From: Adiantum capillus-veneris
Taxonomy: Eukaryota; Streptophyta; Polypodiopsida; Polypodiales; Pteridaceae
Direction: 5' to 3'
NCBI GenBank assembly: GCA_014529385.2
Contig: CM043946.1
Coordinates: 36,048,558-36,112,557, forward strand
Length of the DNA: 64,000 nucleotides
Both the position numbers and the translations under genes were made by a program. The notes under the pieces were generated by a model. The model did not search any database and had not been told where the DNA came from. It worked only from the letters and a program-made list of their open reading frames with translations. Positions 55,115 through 64,000 of this stretch are shown here, piece by piece (within the stretch, counting starts at the first letter, position 1; each line of letters opens with the position of its first letter).

Positions 55115-56581
55115 AATAGTCAATTTTTTTGCAAGACTTGAGAATTTGATGACCTAAACATATTCAATACATCTAAAACAAGTCCTAAATTGAATTTGGG
55201 AGAGTTTTGTCATGTCGGCATCACTTCGTGCTTTGTTGACTCTGAAATCACCGACTTTTGTGACTACATGGCCTGTGGAGTTGGTTAGTCACTTTTGAAG
55301 CTATGGACTTGTCCGATACATAGTCTTGTTGCTACCCATCCAGTTTTGGCCCATTTGGAGTCAATTTGACTTCATATATCAAATTTGACGCTTTGTAGCC
55401 TTCGAACTGTTTCTGCTTTTCGAGAGCTTACCTTGACTGTTTTCATGAAACCATCCATGTACATTGTGTATAGACCCAGTCTATAAGCTGTCCGTGGAGT
55501 CAAAATCCAATTCTGACATCTGGCAAAAACCTGATTTTCTACTTGGGACCCCTCTCGACCCTTGTCGAATGGTCATCTGGTGATATAGAAGTGTTCTATT
55601 ATATAGGGGCATGCTATAGTTCAAGTCTCGTCCAATTTGGTTGAGTTGACTGGCTGCTATGGTCAATTTTGGGTCGTAGGACTTCGTGCATTGTTGGGTT
55701 TCTAGGGTTTTTCATGAGCCTAGACTTGCTACCCAGCCATATAGAATTGTTCATTGATAAGCTTAGAATTTATGTCTCGTGTGAGATGGTGATGTAAAAG
55801 GGCGACTGTGGATTCCAGAAATTACGGGCGAAGAAGGTCGAGAGGTCTCTTCTCCAAGAGTGGAAATGAGGTGATTTTGGGCTACCTTGGATATCTATAC
55901 TCGGACTTCCCAAACTATTTTTCCCCAAACTCCCTTGTTAGTTCTATTAAACCGTGAAATCTATGTTAAACTCAAGAATTTCTTCAATCGGATTTCGGTA
56001 GCTCATTCTGCAAGAATTTGCAAAAGTAGGCCTTGACAGCCTAATTTAGGCTTCCCGCATCCATCTGTCGAGTTGATTGAAATTTTTTGTGCCTATCCAC
56101 CTTGTCCTTCTGATCATCAACGTATCCTCAGTTTCTCCATCTGAGCTCATTTGCTATTTATTATCAATTTTTGACCTGTTTATTGAAAAAATCAAAGAAA
56201 AAATAAAATGCATTAAAAAAGCAGTGAAAAATCAATAATTAGAAAATTCCATTGAGAAATATTGCTTTATTGTTTTTTGGTGGATTTCTTCATTTCTATA
56301 TCCCAATATCAAGAAAAAATGATGAAAATAACCAAAAAGACCATTTTTGATGATTTTCTGATAGTATATACACTATTTACACTCATCGGAGAGATATCAT
56401 CAATTATATTTCCCGTCTTGATGACTTGTAAGGGTATATAAGGTAATTTTGCAAAAAATCACACGTTAACATCAACGTTTTTCTCCCTCTTCAAACATTG
56501 CCCTTAATTACTTAGTTCCCTTCCACCCCTCCTAGATGGCGTACTTCGGAACGATTGTGTGCATGGGTTGAACAATCATGT

Positions 56582-57287
56582 TTATGCATTGCTCCACCAT
56601 GATTTTTGAAGATCAATGCAATTCAAACCATTATGTTGTGCAAGAGTTGGATCTTGAGTAATTAACTCAATGGTCTCTGAGGTCGAGGTTTCTTTTGTTG
56701 TCTCCCAAAGAGCAAATCTTGTAGCTTGTGTGCTCTTTGCTTGATTGTACCATCTAGATGCTTTGGCACGCTGATTTCCTAAGCTATCGGTATCAATAAT
56801 GGTGGTTGTCGAGCTTTTATCCACCATTGGTATCTTGGTTTGTCTTGGTCAAAATGTTGTGGTTGAGTCTTTTGGGACTTAACTCTCCATTGCTCTATCG
56901 GTTTTACAGTTTGCGGAGAAGATAAGTGCTCCTTTTTTCTCCAAATTTATTTTGTTTTAGGTTCCCTGCTCGGAGATGCTCTTCTTTGTGTTTTGAACCT
57001 TGAAAATGTCTTTGGTACATTCGATGATGTTTTGGGTACCGAAATTTGACACGGCTTGTCCTTAAGTTGTGCTTTTGGTACCCAGATATGCCTGAATCCT
57101 TACATGCTACTTGTAGCATTTACTTGGCTATAGGATGAGAAGATTGATTGCTTTGTGGTTTTTTCCTCTTTGCTTGGTGCAATTGGAATAATGAGTTGTC
57201 TGCCTTTAGGTGATAGCCTGAGATGATTGGTATCCCAATATGGTACTGCCTTGTACGTCCGCATCCATGAGATTCCAAGAATCATTG
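56582..57287 (-). pseudogene. element G: protease end and WVPK-containing tail
   Basis: On the minus strand TMILGISWMRTYKAVPYWD and LRLSPKGRQLIIPI form the C-terminal half of a gypsy protease. The tail then reads HIWVPKAQLKDKPCQISVPK with stops. The protease active-site half is missing; copia C separates this part from the G gag at 60045. WVPK also follows the protease in element M. Confidence 0.65.
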
Positions 57288-57289
57288 TT

Positions 57290-57964
57290 TCTATGTGCTT
57301 CAAACAATTTCTGGCTATGGCTGAAAATGTATCAAAATGTACTATGGGCACCCTCCGTTCCGATCGAGGGGGGGAGTATATGTCTCATGAATTTAATGCA
57401 TTTCCGGCTAGTCGTGGGATAAAACACCAATGTACAGTGTCGTATACGCCTCAGCAAAATGGTGTTGCTGATGAGAGGAAAAACAAGTCACTTACAAAAA
57501 TGGCACGATGTATGGTCAAAAGTCAAGCTTTGCGGCATTCTTTTTGGCTTGAGGCCACCATGTCTGCCACTTATGTACTAAATAGGTGTCCTACGAAAGC
57601 TTTGCAGCCTATTACTCCATATGAAGCATGGCATGATAGAAAGCCTTCTATTGAGCACATGCGTGTTTTTGGCTGTTTGGCATATGCTTTTGTGTCACAA
57701 ACACGGCGCAAAAAATTGGATGATAAGGCTGTCAAATGTATTTTTGTTGGTTATAGTGCTGAAAGCAAAGGTTACAGGTTGTATCATCCGCAAACAAAAC
57801 GTATTCTGGTTTCCCGGGATGTAGTGTTTGTGGAAGATTCTGTTCAGCCCTTGCTGTCATGTATTAGAGACAGTAATTTAAGCTCACATGACATTTATGA
57901 CACTTTGTTGCCTTTTTTTAGTGGTGGAAATACAGATGTAAGTTCCAATGAGGCAAATGTATAG
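57290..57964 (+). pseudogene. copia C integrase (C-terminal two thirds)
   Basis: The integrase reads TLRSDRGGEYMSHEF (second catalytic Asp intact), QNGVADERKNKS (a one-codon insertion beside the Glu) and the FVGYSAESKGYRLYHP segment. It stops at 57964 with TAG in place of a Gln codon. The open frame extends upstream to 57227 only because it runs into G sequence. Confidence 0.85.
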
Positions 57965-58066
57965 CCTATGGGGGTTTCTGAAAATGTTACAGATCAGCCT
58001 ATTACTGATGCAGATGTACATGATGTACTTGATGAGGAAAGGGCTTAAAATGAGCAGGCTAGAGGT

Positions 58067-59104
58067 ATGCCAAAATGGCTGGTGCACACTTTGCGTGACA
58101 GTAAATTGGATGCACCTTTGTCTAGTCAAACTTGTTCAGGATCTCGCCATGTATCTTATGCATCAGATTGTTATGTTTTGGCTGTGTCTAGCTTACATGA
58201 TGTTGAAGAGCCTCTGTCTTTTGATGAAGCACAGAATTCAAAAAATTGGATGGCTGCCATGCAATCAGAATACGATGCACTTGTAGAAAATGACACATGT
58301 ACTTTATGTGATTTACCTCCTGGCAAAAAGGCCATTGGTACGAAGTGGGTTTACAAGTTGAAACCCAAGTTGGATGGTGAGATCAATCGCCATAAGGCTT
58401 GGCTTGTTGCAAAGGGTTATGCACACCAAAAAGGCACAGATTATGAAGAGACTTTTGCTCCCACTTGTTGTATGACTACTGTGCGTTTTCTATGTGCATT
58501 GGCAACTCATTTTGGTTGGGATGTACATCAATCAGACATTGCTACTGCTTTCTTGATTGGTGACACATTTGAGGAAGTTTATGTAACGCACCCTCGTGGT
58601 TTTGTCATAAAAGGACAAGAGGACAAAGTGTTCAGATGTAAGAAGGCTTTGTATGGGTTGAAGCAATCTCCTCGTGCTTGGTATGAGAAAGCTGACACTC
58701 ATTTGATCAAACGAGGCTTTCGTAACAGTCCAATAGAAAGCACATTGTATGTAAAGCGTGAGGGTGATGTACTTCTCATTGTGGTTCTTTATGTAGACGA
58801 TTTGCTGATCACTGGACCAAATGAGAGACATATTACTGAATTTAAGGCTGATTTGAATGCTACTTTCAAGATGAAAGATTTGGGGTTGTTGCATCATTAC
58901 TTGGGTATACAGTTTAAACAGTGTGATGGTGGTATTGCCTTGTGTCAGAAAAGTTACATAGAGACATTGCTATGTCAGTTTGGACTTGAGGATTGCAAAC
59001 CTATTGCCACTCCCATGGAAACAGGTTTAAAGTTGAGTCTACATGATGCTGGCGGTCATGCTGATGTCACTCTTTATCAAACTGTTGCTGGCTGCCTCAT
59101 TTAG
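58067..59104 (+). pseudogene. copia C reverse transcriptase
   Basis: A complete RT region is in one frame of 345 codons: KWVYKLKPKLDGEI, WDVHQSDIATAFLIGD (motif A), KKALYGLKQSPRAWYEK, catalytic VLYVDDLLITG, LGLLHHYLGIQFK and IALCQKSYIETLLC. It ends at a TAG after CLI. The start is where the frame opens; the polyprotein would continue from integrase. Confidence 0.9.
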
Positions 59105-59744
59105 GTATGCAACACGAGGTTGGATATTCAGTTTGCAATCTCACAGGTCAGCAGATTTATGCATAGCCCAGGGTCTAAGCATTGGCAGGCTGTCAAGAGG
59201 AGTTTCTGCTACCTTAGTGGCACTTTACATCTTGGCTTGTTTTATCCCAAGGGGGGATCATTGCCACCAGACTTACATGCTTTTTCGGACTTAGATTGGG
59301 CTGGTTGTTTTGACACGCGAGTGTCCACAAGTGGTTTTTGTTTCATGCTTGGTTTCATGTATATCATGGTTGAGCAAGAAGCAACCTACTATGGCCATTT
59401 TGAGTTGTGACGCTGAGTACATGGCAGTCTTCACAACTACGGTTGAGTGTGTATGGCTCAGACACCTTATGGTTGATTTGGGTATTGGACAGGACACTAC
59501 CAACACTATCTACACTGACAGTCAAAGCGCATTGGCAGTTGCGAGGAACCCATTTTTTCATGCTCGCACAAAGCACATTGAGGTGCATTATCACTATGTC
59601 AGGGAGAGGCTCTCAGCAGGAGAGATCAGCTTGGCTTATGTGCCCACACAGGACAACCTTGCAGATCTTTTCACAAAGGCATTGTCTCATGAGAAGCTTG
59701 AAGCTTTCCGCAAAGCTTTGGGCTTACTCCCCCTTGTGGACTGA
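59105..59744 (+). pseudogene. copia C RNase H
   Basis: KHWQAVKRSFCYLSGTLHLG, DLDWAGCFDTRVSTSG, a small deletion and frame change near 59350, then ILSCDAEYMAVFTTTVECVW, YTDSQSALAVARN, YVPTQDNLADLFTKAL and the end at LPLVD. The catalytic D, E, D pattern of copia RNase H is visible. Confidence 0.9.
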
Positions 59745-59817
59745 TCATATCCTCATGGCATGGCACTTCCCTTTATCATGTGCCACCTCTTGTTCACCGC
59801 ATCACTCCAGGGGGATT

Positions 59818-60044
59818 TGTTACCATATACATGTAGTAGTGATGTGTGTGAACACACTAGGACCGTCGGGCATTTTTTCCCTCTTTAGGAGGTTTTTCCC
59901 CCCGAGCATTGTATCTACGCCCATCACTCTAGGGCTATCTATCTTTTCCATTGCACACTAAGTAACACACTCTCTATTGTGTGCCTTGGGATTCCTTCGT
60001 CTTCTCCAAGCTGTGTGCGTTTCTCTGCAACCCTAATTCCAACA
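59818..60044 (+). repeat. copia C 3' LTR (227 bp)
   Basis: TGTTACCATATACATG to CCCTAATTCCAACA. The PPT CTCCAGGGGGATT precedes it at about 59804-59816. Confidence 0.95.
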
Positions 60045-62191
60045 ATATTGTCTACCTCTAGGGTCTATTTTGCTCTTTTTACCTGAGTGGTTTTACACAC
60101 TATGGATTCATCTTCGTTATCTCCCAAGTAAGAGGGTAGTGTTTTCACAGTCATTGGTTTAGACATTCTTAAAGCTTCAGATCTGCAATCCCCATACAAG
60201 GATTGTACATCCATGTCCATATCAGGAGGTAGATTCTCTAACCAAACTTCCTCTATAGGAGATGACTTCAAAGTTAGGCTCGCATAATTAATCTCTCTAA
60301 CTTTTTTCCATAAGTGTCCAGGCCAGTCTTCTTCTACGAATGGGATTCCATCTAAGGCATCTTCAGTGTCAGGCACTATGAGTTCTGGCTCTTTAGTTTC
60401 AAGGTGGGGCTCTACCACCACTTCGGATTTCTCTTTATTAGTTCCTACCAGAAGCTCCTCAGGTTTTTCCATACTCTCGAGCTTTGGTTTTTGTTTTTCC
60501 AGCATCCCTTGAGTAATTGTTACCAAATTTTGATAAGCTTCAAGCTTAGCTGCTTCCACATCTGGAGAAGGATAGTTTTTCCATTTGTTTTTCCATGTTT
60601 TGGCCTGCTTTAAGTCCTGCTTGGTAAGCTTCCGAGGCTACATTGATTGGCTCAAAAAATTTGTCTACCAAAATTGATCCTCCAAATTTCACGGTGGTTT
60701 CCTTGATTTTGCTTCCAGTTTCTTTCACTTTTTCTTAGAATAGTTTCTTTGCTTTCTCCTCGATTTCAGCCCTTTGTTTTTGTTTTCTTATCTCATACCG
60801 TTTGCTTCTGCTTCTCTTGGTCTTTTGAAAGGAAATTTTAGTATTCTTCGAATCATCAGAGGAGTTATGTTTCTTTTTCTTAGCCTGGGCTATGGTGATT
60901 ACCTTGATTGGAACAATAGGTTCACTCTCAGATGAGCTACTAGGTATCAGTTGGACTACATTCACTATTGTTTTACCCTTGTTTAGAGGATTTTTTGGAC
61001 AATCTTCACGGAAGTGTTCTCCCTTTTTGCAACATTGCATACAAAAATATTCAACTGGCTTAATGTTCTTGGCAGGCTCTGGGCATTCATTTTTTCAGTG
61101 ATCATCTACACCACAGTTGCAACAGTTCCCAGTTCTTGGCTTAATCATGGGTCTTACCGTTGGAGGTCTAACACCTTGATTAGCTACATAGTACATCGGT
61201 GCAAGCTCTGGTGTAGTATAAGTCACAGGTTCTTCCATTGGTGGTGGATGTGAATTATACCAATCTCCTTCTACCATTACTGTAGATGGACTAGGCTCAG
61301 CATAGGGTGTAACAGGCACTAGTGCTTGTTCATCTATGACTCCCTCTGAATGCATGTACTTTACATGCACTGTATTATGTCCAGGATATGGAGGTTGTTG
61401 ACCCAACACAGGTTGAGGTTTTTCCATACCCATCGGTGGTCTTTGAGCTGGGGCCAAATTAGGTTGATGTATGTACATGGGTTGTCCTTGTGTCCTCATA
61501 GGCACGTATTGAAAATTCCCATCATACTTTGGTCAGTAACAGCACTCATTGGTCTCATGGTTGGTCCATTCACCCTCGATTGCACACCATTTATGCGGCC
61601 TAATTGGTTGTCCCTGTTGAGGTATCCCTTGCCCTGGTCCCCTCATAAGTGCTTTTTGCATATTATCATTCATCCTTTTGAGCATGTCTTCTATGGCGGT
61701 AAGCGGTGCTGCAGCAACAGTTCCCACTTGTGCTGGTTTAGTGGATGTTGTTTTCTCACTTTGATTATCCTTAGGGACATCTTCTTGATTGAAAATATCA
61801 CAATTGTCTCCTAAGTCAATAGCATCTGACACACACTCTTCTAGGGTCATGTGTTTCTTGCTATACAATATAGCATGAAGTTCTTTGTTTAGCAGTCCCT
61901 CTAGAAACAATGATACCAGTCTTTCTTCTATAGGTATTTCTAGTTATGGGCATCTTGCAATGTATTGTTCCATTCTAGTTGCACAATCCCTAACAGACTC
62001 ACCTTGTTTCTGTTTCAAGCTATAGATTTGAGCTACCGTATTATGTTTAATCCCCGTTTTGGAACATGCAGCTACAAATCCTTGAGCTAATGTATTTAAG
62101 TCCATGATTGACCTTGGTGAAATGTTTTGGAACCATGTCATGCTTTTCCTTCTAATGTCATTCCAAATCCCTCAAATTGAGTATGGAAATC
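60045..62191 (-). pseudogene. element G gag (gypsy), broken
   Basis: The minus strand, from right to left, carries the end of a gypsy capsid: FEGFGMTLEGKA, a one-base shift, MTWFQNISPRS, QKQGESVRDCATRMEQ and FLEGLLNKELHAIL. It continues with a linker rich in Pro and Gln, the zinc knuckles CCNCGVDDH-stop-KNEC (CX2CX4HX4C with a stop inside) and CMQCCKKGEHFREDC (CX2CX5HX4C), then basic (KRSRSKRYEIRKQKQR) and acidic segments. It ends near the copia C LTR. At the right it is cut at 62191 by copia D. Confidence 0.75.
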
Positions 62192-62410
62192 TGTTGGAAT
62201 TAGGGTTGCAGAGAAACACACACAGCTTAAGGAAGCTCAAGGCACACAATAGAGAGTGTGTTACTTAGTGTGCAATGGAAAGATAGATAGCCCTAGAGTG
62301 ATGGGTGTATATACAATGCACAGGGGGGAAAAACCTCCTAAAGAGGGAAAAAAATGCTCCGACAGTCCTAGTGTGTTCACACACATCACTACCACATGTA
62401 TATGGTAACA
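62192..62410 (-). repeat. copia D 3' LTR (219 bp)
   Basis: In plus reading it runs TGTTGGAATTAGGG to TATGGTAACA. The PPT, CTCCAGGGGAGATT on the minus strand, follows at about 62411-62424. Confidence 0.95.
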
Positions 62411-62485
62411 AATCTCCCCTGGAGTGATGGGGTGAACGAGAGTTGGCACATGAGTAAAGGGAGGTGCCATGCCCTTAGGACATGA

Positions 62486-63060
62486 TCAGTCCACAAAGGG
62501 GAGTAAGCCCAAAGCTTTGCGGAAAGCTTCGAGCTTCTCACAAGACAATGCCTTTGTGAAAAGATCTGCAAGGCTGTCCTGTGTTGGCACATAAGCCAAG
62601 CTGATCTCTCCTGCTGAGAGCCTCTCCCTGACATAGTGGTAATGCACCTCAATGTGCTTTATGCGAGCATGAAAAACTGGGTTCCTTGCAACTGCCAATG
62701 CGCTCTGATTGTCAGTGTAGATAGTGTTGGCAGTGTCCTGTCCAACACCCAAATCAGCCATAAGGCGTTTGGGCCATACACACTCAACTGTAGCTGTGAT
62801 GAAGACTGCCCTGTACTCAGCCTCACAACTCTAAGTGGCCACAGTAGGTTGCTTCTTGCTCAACCATGATATACATGAACTGCCAAGCATGAAACAAAAA
62901 CCACTTGTGGACACTCGTGTGTCAAAAAAACAGCCCAATCTGAGTCCAAAAAAGCATGTAAAGCTAGCGGCAATGATCCCCCCTTGGGATAAAACAAGCC
63001 AAGATGTAAAGTGCCACTAAGGTAGCGAAAAATACTCTTGACAGCTTGCTAATGCTTAGA
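62486..63060 (-). pseudogene. copia D RNase H
   Basis: The end of the frame is YTDNQSALAVARNPVFHARI, YVPTQDSLADLFTKAL and LGLLPFVD. The upstream part (62761-63060) is in other frames with a stop at 63049. Relative to copia A the IYTDxQSAL motif is intact. Confidence 0.85.
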
Positions 63061-63906
63061 CCCTAGGCTATGCATAAATTTGCTGGCTTGTGAGACTGCA
63101 AACTGAATATCTGGCCTCATGTTGCATACATAAATGAGGCAGCCAATAGCAGTTTGGTAAAGAGTGACATCAGGAGGATCGCCAGCATCATGTAGACTTA
63201 ACTTTAAACTTGTTTCCATGGGAGTGGCAATAGGTTTGCAATCCTCAAGTCCAAACTTACATAGCAATGTCTCTATGTAACTTTTCTGACACAAGGCAAT
63301 ACCACCATCACACTGCTTAAACTGTATGCCCAAATAATGATGCAACAACCCCAAATCTTTCATCTCAAAAGTAGCATTCAAAGCAGCCTTAAATTCAGCA
63401 ACATGTCTCTCATTTGGTCCAGTGATCAACAAATCATCTACATAAAGAACCATAATGAGAAGTACATCACCCTCATGCTTTACATACAATGTGCTTTCTG
63501 TTGGACTGTTACGAAAGCCTTGTTTGACCAAATGAGTGTCAGCTTTCTCATACCAAGCACGAGGAGATTTCTTCAACCCATACAAAGCCTTGTTACATAT
63601 GCACACTTTGTCCTCTTGTCCTTTCTTGACAAAACCGCGAGGCTGTATTATAAACTTCCTCAAATATGTCACCATTCAAGAAAGCAATAACAATGTCTGA
63701 TTGATGTACATCCCAACCAAAATGAGCTGCCAATGCACAGTAGTCATACGACAAGTGGGAGCAAAGGTCTCTTCATAATCTATGCATTTTTGTTGTGCAT
63801 AACCCTTTGCAACAAGTCGAGCCTTGTGGTGATTGATCTCCCCATCCGGCTTGCGTTTCAACTTGTAAACCCACTTCGTACCAATGGGCTTTTTGCCAGG
63901 AGGCAA
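63049..63906 (-). pseudogene. copia D reverse transcriptase
   Basis: Frame 63906-63676 starts MPPGKKPIGTKWVYKLKRKP and reaches motif A with a small deletion and frame change. Frame 63675-63049 has NKALYGLKKSPRAWYEKAD, catalytic VLYVDDLLITG, LGLLHHYLGIQFKQCDGG and CQKSYIETLLCKFG. The RT is inactive because of the frame change near 63670-63740. Confidence 0.9.
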
Positions 63907-64000
63907 ATCACATGAACTCCATGCATCATTTTCTATAAGTGCATCATATTCTGATTACATGGCAGCCATCCAATATTTTAAATTTTGTGCTTCATTAAAA

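Larger units (their letters stand above)
54345..56581 (-). other. leader-like noncoding region upstream of the H ORF
   Basis: These 2.2 kb carry no credible ORF and three palindromic sites 284-287 nt apart. By analogy with the leader of element L it may be an element leader, but no PBS or 5' LTR is visible on its right. Confidence 0.45.
57288..60044 (+). mobile_element. copia element C, 5'-truncated, inserted in G
   Basis: This is a plus-strand member of the copia A family starting abruptly inside integrase (MCFKQFLAMAENVSKC) and ending with a 3' LTR. G sequence lies on both sides on the opposite strand. It is the youngest-looking truncated copy, with only a few stops. Confidence 0.9.
62192..64000 (-). 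mobile_element. copia element D, minus strand, runs off the right edge
   Basis: This is the same family as copia A. The 3' LTR, RNase H and RT are visible; the rest lies beyond 64000. It cuts the G gag; the 5 bp before its LTR are AAATC, whose duplicate would be outside the window. Confidence 0.9.

Noticed and set aside
57227-57289. N-terminal part of the ORF opening at 57227 as a start of copia C
   Set aside because: These codons are the reverse strand of the G protease; the copia begins only at about 57288.

Overview
This window is repeat-rich nuclear DNA of a land plant. I see no ordinary host gene, rRNA, tRNA or CRISPR array. The evidence for a plant is a gypsy polyprotein with a second RNase H ahead of the integrase (plant Tat-type), several Ty1/copia elements with a TGGTATCAGAGC-type primer site, two gypsy families primed by a tRNA-Asp-like site, L1-type LINEs, and dense (CT)n microsatellites. 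A large-genome lineage such as a fern or gymnosperm would fit, but I cannot name the species.

Left part (1-19.3 kb). A minus-strand gypsy element (L) runs off the left edge; its gag, a 1.8-kb leader with four near-identical 24-nt palindromes, PBS and 934-bp LTR are visible. It abuts a 5'-truncated plus-strand Tat-type element (P: gag, protease, RT, RNase H, second RNase H, integrase). P is split twice. A 9.1-kb minus-strand element (M) sits in its RT with a 5-bp duplication CCAGG. An 815-bp solo LTR sits between its two RNase H domains with a duplication GAAAG. M has both LTRs, PBS and PPT and encodes gag and protease, but no RT or integrase. It also carries an intact 140-codon ORF of unknown function behind its own TATA-like box.

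Middle (19.3-44.3 kb). A 1.2-kb polypyrimidine region leads to an apparently intact two-ORF LINE (21.4-25.9 kb). Its ORF1 and ORF2 share one frame and are separated by a single TAG plus two codons, and the element lies between (CT)n tracts. Then come a 5'-truncated copia (B), a fragment of the same family (F), a decayed LTR+PBS related to M but in the opposite orientation, and a complete copia with both LTRs and TSD GACAT (A, minus). After an AT-rich stretch there is a LINE fragment bounded on both sides by (CT)n. It is itself interrupted by a 306-bp piece of another LINE with a 16-bp target-site duplication.

Right part (44.3-64 kb). A second copia family appears as two opposite-facing halves that look like one element split by an inversion inside RT. 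Next is a minus-strand LTR with PPT and a long decayed ORF chain of unknown function (H), behind a 2.2-kb leader-like region with palindromes about 285 bp apart. A minus-strand gypsy gag-protease (G) follows, split by copia C and cut on its right by copia D, which leaves the window.

The order of events visible from nesting is: P, G and F are old; M, the solo LTR and copias B, C and D inserted into them later. Copias A, B, C, D and F are five copies of one family. The most unusual signals are the palindrome arrays in retroelement leaders, the RT-less M element with its extra ORF, the same-frame LINE ORFs, the LINE-(CT)n junctions, and the unknown ORF chain of H.
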